A stretch of DNA of 64,000 nt from assembly GCF_002939385.1 (NCBI RefSeq), contig NZ_MULI01000001.1, forward strand, positions 62,001 through 126,000. Direction: 5' to 3'. The first letter of the stretch is position 1, and every line of letters begins with the position of its first letter. The notes beneath the pieces are model-generated. The model was not told where the DNA came from. It did no database searches and saw only the letters and a list, made by a program, of their open reading frames with translations. The translations under genes were made by a program, and so were the position numbers. This stretch comes from Streptomyces sp. MH60 (GTDB lineage Bacteria > Actinomycetota > Actinomycetes > Streptomycetales > Streptomycetaceae). Below are positions 55,469 through 63,688 of this stretch, piece by piece.

Positions 55469-56667
55469 ACACGTCCATACGCACCAGGGCCCTCACCGGG
55501 ACGGCACTCGCCCTCGCGGTGTCCACGGTCCTGACCGCGTGCGGAGGAGACGACACCTCCTCGTCCGACGCCACGTCCCAGGACGCCGGGGGCGCCACGC
55601 CCACGGCCTCGGTGCGGGACCCGCTGGTCGCCACCTTCGACGGCGGCCTGTACGTCCTCGACGGCAAGACCCTCGAACTCACCAGCACCATCGACCTGCC
55701 CGGCTTCAACCGCGTCAACCCCGCGGGGGACGACGACCACGTGGTCGTCTCCACCGACAGCGGCTTCCGCCTCCTGAACGCCACCGGACAGACCCTCACG
55801 GGCGTCGAGTACAAGGGCGCGAAGCCCGGCCATGTCGTCCGCCATGCCGGGAAGACGGTGCTCTTCACCGACGGCACCGGCGAGGTCAACGTCTTCGAAC
55901 CGGGCGACCTGGGCGCCGGCGGGAAGCCGGACGGACGCACCTACACGTCCGCGCGGGCCCACCACGGCGTCGCCGTCGAACTGAGCGACGGGCGACTCCT
56001 CACCACTCTCGGGGACGAGGAGAAGCGGACCGGTGCCCTGGTCCTGGACCAGGACAACAAGGAGATCGCCCGCGACGAGAACTGCCCGGGCGTGCACGGG
56101 GAGGCAGCCGCCCGGGGCGAGGCGGTCGCCCTGGGCTGCGAGGACGGCGTCCTGATCTACCAGGACGGCCGGTTCACCAAGGTCGACGCCCCCGACGACT
56201 ACGGCCGGATCGGCAACCAGGCGGGCAGCGACGCGTCCCCCGTACTCCTCGGTGACTACAAGACCGACCCGGACGCCGAGCTGGAGCGGCCCACCCGCGT
56301 GTCCCTGATCGACACCGAGACGGCGAAGCTCCGCCTGGTGGAGCTGGGCACCAGCTACTCGTTCCGCTCCCTCGCCCGTGGACCGCACGGCGAGGCACTG
56401 GTCCTCGGGACCGACGGCGCCCTCCACGTCATCGACCCGGACAAGGGCACGGTGCGGAAGAGGATTCCGGCCGTGGGGGAGTGGCAGGAGCCCCTGGACT
56501 GGCAGCAGGCGCGGCCCACCCTGTTCGTCCGCGACCACACCGCGTACGTGTCCGAACCGGGGAAGAGGGCCGTGCACGCCATCGATCTCGACACCGGCGA
56601 GAAGCGCACCTCGGTCACCCTGCCGAAGGGGACCAACGAGCTGTCGGGAACGGTCGCGGGCCACTGA
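55465..56667 (+). CDS. aztD: AztD-like zinc metallochaperone lipoprotein (paralogue 2)
   Basis: A 400-aa lipoprotein (signal ALTGTALALAVSTVLTAC) with a propeller. Motifs that look metal-binding are KPGHVVRHAG, ARAHHGVAVEL and CPGVHGEAAARGEAVALGCEDG. It keeps the His (VHGE) that paralogue 1 has lost (RPRGD). TTG at 55465 overlaps the aztC stop; AAAGGA precedes it. Probably the canonical AztD of the pair (inference). Confidence 0.75.
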   Translation: MNTSIRTRALTGTALALAVSTVLTACGGDDTSSSDATSQDAGGATPTASVRDPLVATFDGGLYVLDGKTLELTSTIDLPGFNRVNPAGDDDHVVVSTDSGFRLLNATGQTLTGVEYKGAKPGHVVRHAGKTVLFTDGTGEVNVFEPGDLGAGGKPDGRTYTSARAHHGVAVELSDGRLLTTLGDEEKRTGALVLDQDNKEIARDENCPGVHGEAAARGEAVALGCEDGVLIYQDGRFTKVDAPDDYGRIGNQAGSDASPVLLGDYKTDPDAELERPTRVSLIDTETAKLRLVELGTSYSFRSLARGPHGEALVLGTDGALHVIDPDKGTVRKRIPAVGEWQEPLDWQQARPTLFVRDHTAYVSEPGKRAVHAIDLDTGEKRTSVTLPKGTNELSGTVAGH

Positions 56668-56672
56668 CGGCC

Positions 56673-56704
56673 ACGTCCCCCCGGCCCGCGGGCCGGGGGG
56701 ACGT
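56673..56704 (+). terminator. Terminator of the azt operon
   Basis: Perfect 15-bp stem ACGTCCCCCCGGCCC / GGGCCGGGGGGACGT around GC, 6 bp after the aztD2 stop. Confidence 0.8.
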
Positions 56705-56718
56705 ACCGGACGGGTGCC

Positions 56719-56796
56719 CTAGGACTGGGGCCGCCGTCCGTGGTTGGCGGGGTGGTTGCGGCGTGCCTTCTTCTTCCGGCGTCGTTTCGAGGACAT
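56719..56796 (-). CDS. Very small bL37-like ribosomal protein (25 aa)
   Basis: A 25-codon gene: starts MSSKRRRKKKARR and ends ANHGRRPQS. AAGGAGG stands 6 nt before the ATG at 56796, an ideal ribosome site. The strongly basic composition and the ANHG(K/R)RP tail match the mycobacterial/actinobacterial 50S protein bL37, whose tail I recall as ANHGKRPN plus one residue. Too short for usual ORF calling. It is convergent with the zinc operon, 15 bp from its terminator. Most likely a diverged paralogue of a copy elsewhere. Confidence 0.75.
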   Translation of the reverse strand: MSSKRRRKKKARRNHPANHGRRPQS

Positions 56797-56838
56797 GTGT
56801 GCCTCCTTCGGAAGACGTCTGCTCCGTGCGCGTCCGGG

Positions 56839-57792
56839 TCAGCGGGCATCCGTGAATGCCGTCCGTCCACGATTCCACGCCCGGCCCGGAGGTGCCATTC
56901 GACGCGGTGCGGCCCCCGCGGACCCCGTGGAGCCCATCGGTCGCGCCGGTGACGAGCCCGGCCACGCGACCTCGTCGATCGCGAGCCACGGTGCGCCGGC
57001 CACGGCCGTGGGGGTCAGCCCGGTGAACGCCCTGACCTCCCGGTGCAGGTGGGACTGGTCGACGTAGCCGCTCTCGAAGGCGACGGAGGCCGGGGCCAGT
57101 CCGCCCGCGAGCAGATGGGCGGCATGGTCGAACCGGACCAGCCGGGCCGCCCGCTTGGGTGTGATGCCGAGCTGGGCGTGGAACCGGGCCGACAGCCGCT
57201 TGCGGCTCCAGCCGACCTGCTCGGCCAGAGCGTCGACCCGTACGCGCCCGCGGCCCGCGAGCGTCGTCCGCCAGGTGTGGGCGACCTCAGGATCGACCGG
57301 CGCCCGGTCCGCCATGCGTCGGCGGAGGAGGTCCGCCGCGAGCGCGAACCGCTCGTCCCACGATCCGGCGGCACGCAACGCGTCCTTGACCCGCTCCGTC
57401 TCGCGGCCCCAGACGTCCTCGAACGACTCCACCCTCCCGCCGAGCGCCGCCGACGGGCCGAGCACCGCGGCCGCCACCGCAGGTTCCAGCCGGATCTGCA
57501 GGCACGCGCCCACCCGGCCCGCCACCCTGAGGTCGCCGGGCGCGAGCCCGACGACGAAGCTGCCGTGCCCGTGCCGGCCCCGGGCGCCGTACACGATGCC
57601 GTCCCCGTCGCTCAGGTCGATGAGCAGGGTGACGGACGGATGCGCGACCATGGCCATGTCCACGAAGGCGGACACGTGCTGACTGAACCCGGCCATGCCG
57701 ACTCCCGCGAGCCGGGCCGGGGGACGCGGGACCGCGACGTCCACGATCGACCAGTCGGGCGGCGCCCCGGTCGATGTCTCGGTGGACAACAC
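56839..57792 (-). CDS. AraC family transcriptional regulator
   Basis: A 317-aa regulator. Residues 1-165 form the ligand domain; the AraC double HTH is at about 185-270 (RVDALAEQVGWSRKRLSARFHAQLG and VAFESGYVDQSHLHREVRAFTGLTP). A C-terminal tail rich in Pro, Gly and Arg (from about residue 275) is unlike the family and may be partly spurious. It follows the hydrolase gene after 9 bp on the same strand. Confidence 0.85.
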   Translation of the reverse strand: MLSTETSTGAPPDWSIVDVAVPRPPARLAGVGMAGFSQHVSAFVDMAMVAHPSVTLLIDLSDGDGIVYGARGRHGHGSFVVGLAPGDLRVAGRVGACLQIRLEPAVAAAVLGPSAALGGRVESFEDVWGRETERVKDALRAAGSWDERFALAADLLRRRMADRAPVDPEVAHTWRTTLAGRGRVRVDALAEQVGWSRKRLSARFHAQLGITPKRAARLVRFDHAAHLLAGGLAPASVAFESGYVDQSHLHREVRAFTGLTPTAVAGAPWLAIDEVAWPGSSPARPMGSTGSAGAAPRRMAPPGRAWNRGRTAFTDAR

Positions 57793-57801
57793 GCGACCAG
57801 T

Positions 57802-58638
57802 CTAGGTCTCGGGGCCGAGGGCCGGGAGGTCCGCGTCCCGGGCGGTGAAACCGAGCAGCAACTCGCCGGTCGGCCCGGGTGCTTCCAGGGGCGGCAGGTG
57901 TCCGACGCCCGGCAGCAGTTCGAGCCGCGCGTTCGGCACGGCTTCGTAGCGGTGCGCCGACGACGGATCCCAGCGCGGGTCGGCGGCACCGAAGAGCACC
58001 AGCACCGGGACGGTGAGGGCGGCGAGGCGCTCGGGCACGCCGCGCTCGGCGAGATAGGCGGTGTTCCCGCGCGCCACCGTTCTGAAGGAGCGGTACGAGA
58101 TGTCCCGCACGTCGTCGATCATCGCCTGCGGGACGTCCACGGGACCGGCGGCCGTCGCGGCGATCGCCTTGTGGAGCATCGCGTCCGTGCGCCGCGGCCA
58201 CAGCAGCGGGCCGAAGGGCGGGGCCAGCAGCAGTCGGAGGATCACCGGCTGAGGGAGGAGCGCGTCCAGACCCGGGCCCGTACTGACCAGGGCGATCGCC
58301 CCGACCAGGTCGGGGCGCCGCTCGGCCAGCGCCGTGGCGACGTAGCCGCCGCTGGAGTGGCCGGCCACCGTCACGGCCCCGAGGCCCAGGTCGTCCAGGA
58401 GCGCCGCCACCCGGCCCGCCTGCCGCGGCACGTCGTAGGCGGGGACGGGCGGGGACTTGCCGCAGCCCGGGAGGTCGACGCGCAGGACGTGACGGTGCTC
58501 GGCGAGCGCCGGGACCACCGGGTCCCATGAGGCGCCCGAGGCACCGGAACCGTGGATGAGCAGGACGGGCGGCGCCTGCGGCGGGCCGTCGTGCACCACG
58601 TGCATGCCGTGCGAGAGATCGGCGTCGTACTGACTCAT
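57802..58638 (-). CDS. Alpha/beta hydrolase
   Basis: A 278-aa alpha/beta hydrolase: oxyanion LLIHGSGASGASWDP, nucleophile VTVAGHSSGGYVATALAER, acid in LFGAADPRWD, and His in LPGVGHLPPLEAPG. Cytoplasmic. Probably co-transcribed with the AraC gene that follows. Substrate unknown. ATG at 58638 (MSQYDADLSHG), no strong ribosome site. Confidence 0.87.
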   Translation of the reverse strand: MSQYDADLSHGMHVVHDGPPQAPPVLLIHGSGASGASWDPVVPALAEHRHVLRVDLPGCGKSPPVPAYDVPRQAGRVAALLDDLGLGAVTVAGHSSGGYVATALAERRPDLVGAIALVSTGPGLDALLPQPVILRLLLAPPFGPLLWPRRTDAMLHKAIAATAAGPVDVPQAMIDDVRDISYRSFRTVARGNTAYLAERGVPERLAALTVPVLVLFGAADPRWDPSSAHRYEAVPNARLELLPGVGHLPPLEAPGPTGELLLGFTARDADLPALGPET

Positions 58639-58736
58639 GCCGCAAGGGTGCGCCCGGTGCCGGTCACGGGTCTTGTACGAATGTCGCCGGACCCGTCGCA
58701 CGGGGCGCAGGCACCGGCGGTCGGGCGCACCGAGGG

Positions 58737-59249
58737 TCAGGCGCGTGCGGCGCCGCGCACCGGGTGCTTGCTCAGGACGGAGAGCCGGTTGAAGGCGTTG
58801 ATGCTGATCGCCACCCAGATCACGGCGGAGATCTGGTCGTCCGACAGGACGCCCCGCGCCTGCGCGTACGCGGCGCTCTGCGCGCCCGCGTCGGCGGGGT
58901 GCGTGGTGGCCTCGGCGAGGGCGAGCGCGGCGCGTTCCGCGGGCGAGAACAGCTCGGTGTCGCGCCAGGCCGGCAGCACCCCGAGCCGCTGGGTCGTCTC
59001 GCCGCCCCGCAACGCGGCCCTGGTGTGCGCGTTGAGGCAGTAGGCGCAGGCGTTGAGCTGCGAGACGCGGATGTTGACCAGTTCCACGAGGGTCCGGTCC
59101 AGCCCGGCCGCGTCGGCGACCCCCCGGACCGCCTCCGCCGTGGCGCGCAGTGCGGTGTAGGCCTCGGGGCTCTGCTTGTCGATGAACACGCGCCGCTCGT
59201 CAGCGCCTTTGGGGATGTCTGCCTCGGTGCGTACAGGCGTCTGCGTCAT
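58737..59249 (-). CDS. Carboxymuconolactone decarboxylase/AhpD-family protein
   Basis: A 170-aa protein of the AhpD/CMD family with the redox motif NACAYCLNAHTRAALRGGE (CxxC plus His). This arrangement indicates alkylhydroperoxidase-type thiol chemistry rather than decarboxylation. ATG at 59249. Divergent from a pirin gene across a perfect palindrome. Confidence 0.9.
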   Translation of the reverse strand: MTQTPVRTEADIPKGADERRVFIDKQSPEAYTALRATAEAVRGVADAAGLDRTLVELVNIRVSQLNACAYCLNAHTRAALRGGETTQRLGVLPAWRDTELFSPAERAALALAEATTHPADAGAQSAAYAQARGVLSDDQISAVIWVAISINAFNRLSVLSKHPVRGAARA

Positions 59250-59309
59250 GTCGGGGTGCCTCCGTTGCGCGCCGGCGTTTGTCACGTCCTATCATCGAAC
59301 CATAGAAGT

Positions 59310-59326
59310 TGAAAGTGAAACTTTCA
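59310..59326. promoter_or_regulatory. Operator palindrome between the AhpD-like and pirin genes
   Basis: TGAAAGTGAAACTTTCA: perfect 7-bp arms with a GAA spacer, 24 bp before the pirin GTG. No adjacent regulator gene. Confidence 0.75.
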
Positions 59327-59349
59327 GGGCCGAGTGGGAGGATGAAGCG

Positions 59350-60327
59350 GTGAGCAACACGGAAGCGCATCCCGCCGAAGTCAGGTGCGGGGCGCCGGAG
59401 GACGGAGCGCCCGCCGCCGGCGTGGAGATCCTGACCGCGCGGGAGGTCCCGCTCGGCGGTCCGCGCGCCATGAAGGTGCGCCGCACCCTGCCCCAACGGG
59501 CCCGGACGCTGATCGGCGCCTGGTGCTTCGCCGACCACTACGGCCCCGACGCGGTCCCGGAGTCGGGCGGCATGAACGTCGCGCCCCACCCGCACATCGG
59601 CCTGCAGACGGTCAGCTGGCTGTTCGGCGGGGTGATCGAGCACCGGGACAGCCTGGGCAGCCACGCGTTCGTCAGGCCCGGTGAGGTGAACCTCATGACG
59701 GGCGGCCACGGCATCAGCCACTCCGAGGTGTCCACGCCGGACACCACGGTCCTGCACGGCGTCCAGCTCTGGGTGGCGCTGCCCTCGGAGCACCGCGACA
59801 CCGCCCCGGACTTCCAGCACCACGTGCCCGCCCCGGTCGCCCTGGACGGCGGCGAGGCGCGCGTCTTCCTCGGCTCGCTCGCCGGGGACACCTCGCCGGT
59901 GGACACCTTCACGCCCCTGCTCGGTGCCGAGGTGACCCTGGACCCGGGCGCCACCGTGGTTCTCGACGTCGACCCCGGCTTCGAGCACGGCGTCCTCGTC
60001 GACAGCGGCGACGTACGCCTCGACGGAACGGTCGTGGGCCCCGCCGAACTGGCGTACGCCGCACCGGGACGACGGGCCCTCACCCTGACGAACGAGGCGC
60101 CCGCGGCCGCCCGGCTGCTGGTGCTGGGCGGTCCTCCCTTCCCCGAGGAGATCGTCATGTGGTGGAACTTCGTCGGACGGTCGCACGACGAGATCGTGCG
60201 GGCCCGCGCGGACTGGGAGAACGACTCCGGACGCTTCGGCCGGGTCGACGGCTACCCCGGTGACCGCCTTCCGGCGCCCGTGCTCCCCAACGCCACCCTC
60301 TCCCCGCGCAGGAACCCCCGGCCCTAG
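59350..60327 (+). CDS. Pirin family protein
   Basis: A 325-aa bicupin of the pirin family. The iron site is in PHPHIGLQTVSWLFGG (two His) and GGHGISHSEVS (His, Glu). The C-terminal cupin includes PGRRALTLTNEAPAAARLLVLGG and PFPEEIVMWWNFVGRS, hallmark of pirins. Pirins act as redox sensors or quercetinase-like enzymes; function here unknown. GTG at 59350 preceded by GGAGGA. Confidence 0.92.
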   Translation: MSNTEAHPAEVRCGAPEDGAPAAGVEILTAREVPLGGPRAMKVRRTLPQRARTLIGAWCFADHYGPDAVPESGGMNVAPHPHIGLQTVSWLFGGVIEHRDSLGSHAFVRPGEVNLMTGGHGISHSEVSTPDTTVLHGVQLWVALPSEHRDTAPDFQHHVPAPVALDGGEARVFLGSLAGDTSPVDTFTPLLGAEVTLDPGATVVLDVDPGFEHGVLVDSGDVRLDGTVVGPAELAYAAPGRRALTLTNEAPAAARLLVLGGPPFPEEIVMWWNFVGRSHDEIVRARADWENDSGRFGRVDGYPGDRLPAPVLPNATLSPRRNPRP

Positions 60328-60343
60328 GAGCCCCGGGGAAGGG

Positions 60344-60982
60344 TCACTCCGGCCAGGCGGAGTTCTCGATCACCTCGACGAAGTCCGTGCGCCGGAAGCC
60401 CGGCACGAAGTGCTCCAGGACGTCCGCGTTCACCGTGCCGAAGGTGCTGTCCGGGCGGTGCCGGAACCCGTCCGTGAACGCCTGGAGGATCTGCTTCTTG
60501 AAGTCCGGGCGGGGGTGGGCGGCGGTGACCGCGTCGATCTCCGCCCGGGTGAGGCGGGCCAGGTTCAGACCGAGCACGTCGGTCTCGACCCCCGCGGTGG
60601 TCGCCGCGATCTCCGGCGCCAGCTTGTAGGGGACCTCCGGCGTGGTGTGCAGTGCGACGGCCGTCCACACGGTGCCCGCGTCGGCCTCCGCGACGCCGTG
60701 GGCAAGCAGGAACGCCCGCGCCTGGTCCGCGCCGTCCATCTCGAAGCGCTGGTCCTCGCCGCGGTAGGGCGGCACCAGACCGGTGTCGTGGAAGAGCGCG
60801 GCGACGTACAGCAGTTCCGGGTCCGGGCGCAGGCCGAGGGCGGCGGCCTGGAGACTGCCGAACAGGTAGACGCGGCGCGAGTGGTGGAAGAGCAGCGACG
60901 GTGTGGTGTCGCGGACGAGTTCGGTCGCCTCCCGCGCCAGCGAGCTGTCGGGGATGTCGATTCCGGCGATGGTCTCGGCCAT
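60344..60982 (-). CDS. HD-domain phosphohydrolase-like protein
   Basis: A 212-aa HD-domain protein. Metal ligands appear in LLFHHSRRVYLFG, ALFHDTGL (the HD pair), and AVALHTTPEVP. Similar to cyanamide-hydratase-like HD proteins, in which HD-domain enzymes hydrate small nitriles; this is a loose resemblance. Substrate unknown. On the same strand as the GlxA-type regulator upstream. Confidence 0.86.
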   Translation of the reverse strand: MAETIAGIDIPDSSLAREATELVRDTTPSLLFHHSRRVYLFGSLQAAALGLRPDPELLYVAALFHDTGLVPPYRGEDQRFEMDGADQARAFLLAHGVAEADAGTVWTAVALHTTPEVPYKLAPEIAATTAGVETDVLGLNLARLTRAEIDAVTAAHPRPDFKKQILQAFTDGFRHRPDSTFGTVNADVLEHFVPGFRRTDFVEVIENSAWPE

Positions 60983-61082
60983 GGTGGTCCTCCCGGGACG
61001 GTGCCTGTCGTGTCGGTCCCACCCTGCGCCGGACGGCCGGGCCGCGTCCGCTGCCCGATGGCCATGAACCCCTCGGAACCGG

Positions 61083-62063
61083 TCATGACTCCCGCGCGGT
61101 GGTGGCGAAACGCTGCTGGTAGCGGATGGGGGACAGCCCGAGGTGCCGGGAGAAGGCCCGGCGCAGACTCTCGTAGCTCGGAAAGCCCGATCGGGTGGCG
61201 GCCTCCGTGGCGTTGAGCCCGGCGTCGAGCAGGGCCTTGGCCATGTCGAAGCGGATCAGCTCCACGTACTTCATCGGCGTCGTGTCCAGCTCGGCCCGGA
61301 ACATGCGCGTCAGATGCCGCGGACTGACCCGCACACGGGCGGCGAGCGCCTCCAGGCCGTGGTCCGCCGCAGGGTCGCCCTGCACCGCCTCCTGGACCAG
61401 CCGCAGCACCGGCGTGCGGGGAGCCGGGCCCTGGAGCGAGGCGGAGAACTGCGACTGGCCGCCGGCCCGCTGCATGTACACCACCAGCGAGCGGGCGACC
61501 TCACGGGCCAGGGCGGGACCGTGGTCGTCCTCCACCAGGGCGAGGGCGAGGTCGATGCCCGCGGTCACACCGGCGGACGTGTAGGTGCTGCCGTCCCGCA
61601 CGAAGAGCGCGTCGGCCTCGACCCGCGTCGCCGGACAGCGGCGGGCCAGCGTCGAAGTGTGCTGCCAGTGCGTCGTCGCGCGTCTGCCCTCCAGCAGCCC
61701 GGCCGCGCCCAGGACGAAGGCGCCGGTGCACACCGAGGCGACGCGCCCCGCCCGGCCCGCCAGTGCCTTCGCGGCCGCGCGGAGAGCGGGGTCCACGGGG
61801 GCGTCGGGCAACGCGTCGCCGCCGACCACGACCAGCGTGTCGTAGGCGGCGGCCCGCGCGTCCGTGTCCGCCGTGACGCGCATGCCGATGGACGAGGACA
61901 CCGGCGACCCGTCCGCGGAGACGATGCCCAGCCGGTAGTCGGCGCCGAACCGGTTGGCCTCGCCGAAGACCTCCGCCGGTCCCGACAGGTCGAGCAGCTT
62001 CATGCCGTCGAACACCAGGAAGCCCACCCCGTGCCGCCCCGCTGCCATGGCTTCCTCCGTCAT
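61083..62063 (-). CDS. GlxA-type transcriptional regulator (DJ-1/PfpI plus AraC HTH)
   Basis: A 326-aa regulator. The N-terminal DJ-1/PfpI-like domain has GFLVFDGMKLLDLSGPAEVF and the nucleophile-elbow-like SVCTGAFVLGAAGLLEGRRAT; the C-terminal AraC HTH is ARVRVSPRHLTRMFRAELDTTP and ATRSGFPSYESLRRAFSRHLG. ATG 62063 (MTEEAM) or ATG 62048 (MAAGRHG, with GGAGGA upstream) may be the start. It may control the HD gene or the divergent haloperoxidase. Confidence 0.9.
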   Translation of the reverse strand: MTEEAMAAGRHGVGFLVFDGMKLLDLSGPAEVFGEANRFGADYRLGIVSADGSPVSSSIGMRVTADTDARAAAYDTLVVVGGDALPDAPVDPALRAAAKALAGRAGRVASVCTGAFVLGAAGLLEGRRATTHWQHTSTLARRCPATRVEADALFVRDGSTYTSAGVTAGIDLALALVEDDHGPALAREVARSLVVYMQRAGGQSQFSASLQGPAPRTPVLRLVQEAVQGDPAADHGLEALAARVRVSPRHLTRMFRAELDTTPMKYVELIRFDMAKALLDAGLNATEAATRSGFPSYESLRRAFSRHLGLSPIRYQQRFATTARES

Positions 62064-62175
62064 CCGGTCCCTCGCGATCTGGTCAGTATGAGTGAAAAAT
62101 GAGGTATGCCGGTTATCGGCGTAACGTGGCTGGCGGGGATCAGTCGTACACGTCGTACACGCGGAAGGATCAGCC

Positions 62176-63006
62176 ATGGGCACGGTCACCACCACCGACG
62201 GCACGAACATCTTCTACAAGGACTGGGGCCCGCGCGACGGCCTGCCGGTCGTCTTCCACCACGGCTGGCCACTCAGTGCCGACGACTGGGACAACCAGAT
62301 GCTGTTCTTCCTCTCCCACGGCTGTCGCGTGATCGCCCACGACCGCCGTGGCCACGGACGCTCGGACCAGCCGTCCACCGGCCACGACATGGACACCTAC
62401 GCCGCGGACGTCGCGGCGCTGACCGAGGCCCTGGACCTGCGGGACGCCGTGCACATCGGGCACTCCACCGGCGGCGGCGAGGTCGCGCGCTACGTGGCGC
62501 GCGCCGAGCCGGGCCGGGTGGCCAAGGCCGTGCTCGTCAGCGCCGTCCCCCCGGTGATGGTGAAGTCCGAGGCCAACCCCGAGGGCCTGCCGATCGAGGT
62601 CTTCGACGAGTTCCGCGCGGCCCTCGCCGCCAATCGCGCGCAGTTCTACATCGACGTGGCGTCCGGTCCCTTCTACGGCTTCAACCGGGAGGGCGCGACG
62701 GTCTCCCAGGGACTGATCTATCACTGGTGGCTGCAGGGGATGATGGGCGCGGCCAACGCCCACTACGAGTGCATCGCGGCGTTCTCGGAGACCGACTTCA
62801 CCGAGGACCTCAAGCGGATCGACGTCCCGGTCCTCGTCGCGCACGGAACGGACGACCAGGTGGTGCCCTACGCGGACGCGGCACCGAAGTCGGTCGAACT
62901 CCTGGCGAACGGCACCCTGAAGTCGTACGAAGGGCTTCCGCACGGCATGCTCTCGACCCATCCCGAGGTCCTCAACCCCGACCTCCTGGCCTTCGTGAAG
63001 TCGTAG
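62176..63006 (+). CDS. Cofactor-free haloperoxidase-type alpha/beta hydrolase
   Basis: A 276-aa alpha/beta hydrolase of the non-haem chloroperoxidase group. Oxyanion [16 protein letters not shown], nucleophile [17 protein letters not shown], acid in [11 protein letters not shown] and His in [14 protein letters not shown]. Members show perhydrolase/haloperoxidase activity in vitro but are probably esterases in vivo. Good match to the Streptomyces BPO/CPO family in length and motifs. Confidence 0.93.
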   Translation: MGTVTTTDGTNIFYKDWGPRDGLPVVFHHGWPLSADDWDNQMLFFLSHGCRVIAHDRRGHGRSDQPSTGHDMDTYAADVAALTEALDLRDAVHIGHSTGGGEVARYVARAEPGRVAKAVLVSAVPPVMVKSEANPEGLPIEVFDEFRAALAANRAQFYIDVASGPFYGFNREGATVSQGLIYHWWLQGMMGAANAHYECIAAFSETDFTEDLKRIDVPVLVAHGTDDQVVPYADAAPKSVELLANGTLKSYEGLPHGMLSTHPEVLNPDLLAFVKS

Positions 63007-63030
63007 CCCCGGTGCGGCGGCGCGGCGCCC

Positions 63031-63642
63031 TCAGGGCGCCGATGCCCGCCGGCGGTGGCCGGCCGCCTTGGCCTGGTTGCCGCAGCGGCGCATGGAGCAC
63101 CACTTCCGGGGCCGTCCGGCACCGGAGTCGAGGCAGAGCATCCGGCACGCCTCGGAGGCGCAGGCGGTCAGCCGGGACCGGCGTGCGCCGTCGGTCATGA
63201 GGTCGATCAGGTCCCGCGCGACCAGCGACAGCAGGGCCTCTTTGGTCAGCGTCCGGCTTCCCTTCGGGGCCCACGCGCCGTCGGCCGTCAACTCCAGACG
63301 GGGTGCCGGGGGTTCGGTCCTGGCCAGAAGGTTGACCAGGTCGACCGACTGCTGCCGCGGCCGGTGCGCGTCGACGGCGCCGGAGGCGATGTCGTGGGCG
63401 GCCGCCCGCAGCGCGTGGAGCGAGCGCAGGACGTCCTCGGGGTCGTACCCGTCCTCCAGCGTCACCCCGACGCCCCGGCACCAGGCTTGGAGGCGTGAGG
63501 CGTCGCCCATCCGCTCGACGGGGGCCTCGGGCCTGCGGCCCACGGTGGCCACCAGGTCCAGGCACAGGGTTCCGGCGTCGAAGCGAAGTTCCCGCGCCTG
63601 CGCGGTGACTCTTCTGCGGGGCTCGTGCCGCACGGCATCCAT
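63031..63642 (-). CDS. CGNR zinc-finger regulator
   Basis: A 203-aa protein: N-terminal ABATE-type domain (LRFDAGTLCLDLVATVG) and C-terminal CGNR zinc finger (RLTACASEACRMLCLDS and RKWCSMRRCGNQAKAAGH). The finger binds DNA; the N-terminal part may sense a stress ligand. Divergent from a panE-like gene, with a perfect inverted repeat next to its start. Confidence 0.92.
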   Translation of the reverse strand: MDAVRHEPRRRVTAQARELRFDAGTLCLDLVATVGRRPEAPVERMGDASRLQAWCRGVGVTLEDGYDPEDVLRSLHALRAAAHDIASGAVDAHRPRQQSVDLVNLLARTEPPAPRLELTADGAWAPKGSRTLTKEALLSLVARDLIDLMTDGARRSRLTACASEACRMLCLDSGAGRPRKWCSMRRCGNQAKAAGHRRRASAP

Positions 63643-63649
63643 GGTTTGA

Positions 63650-63673
63650 TGGTAACCGTTCTAACGGTTACCA
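63650..63673. promoter_or_regulatory. Perfect 11-bp inverted repeat between CGNR and panE-like genes
   Basis: Arms TGGTAACCGTT and AACGGTTACCA with a 2-bp spacer CT, 7 bp before the CGNR ATG and 15 bp before the panE-like ATG. It sits where an autoregulatory operator would block both promoters. Confidence 0.8.
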
Positions 63674-63688
63674 AGAGGGGGCGGAGCC

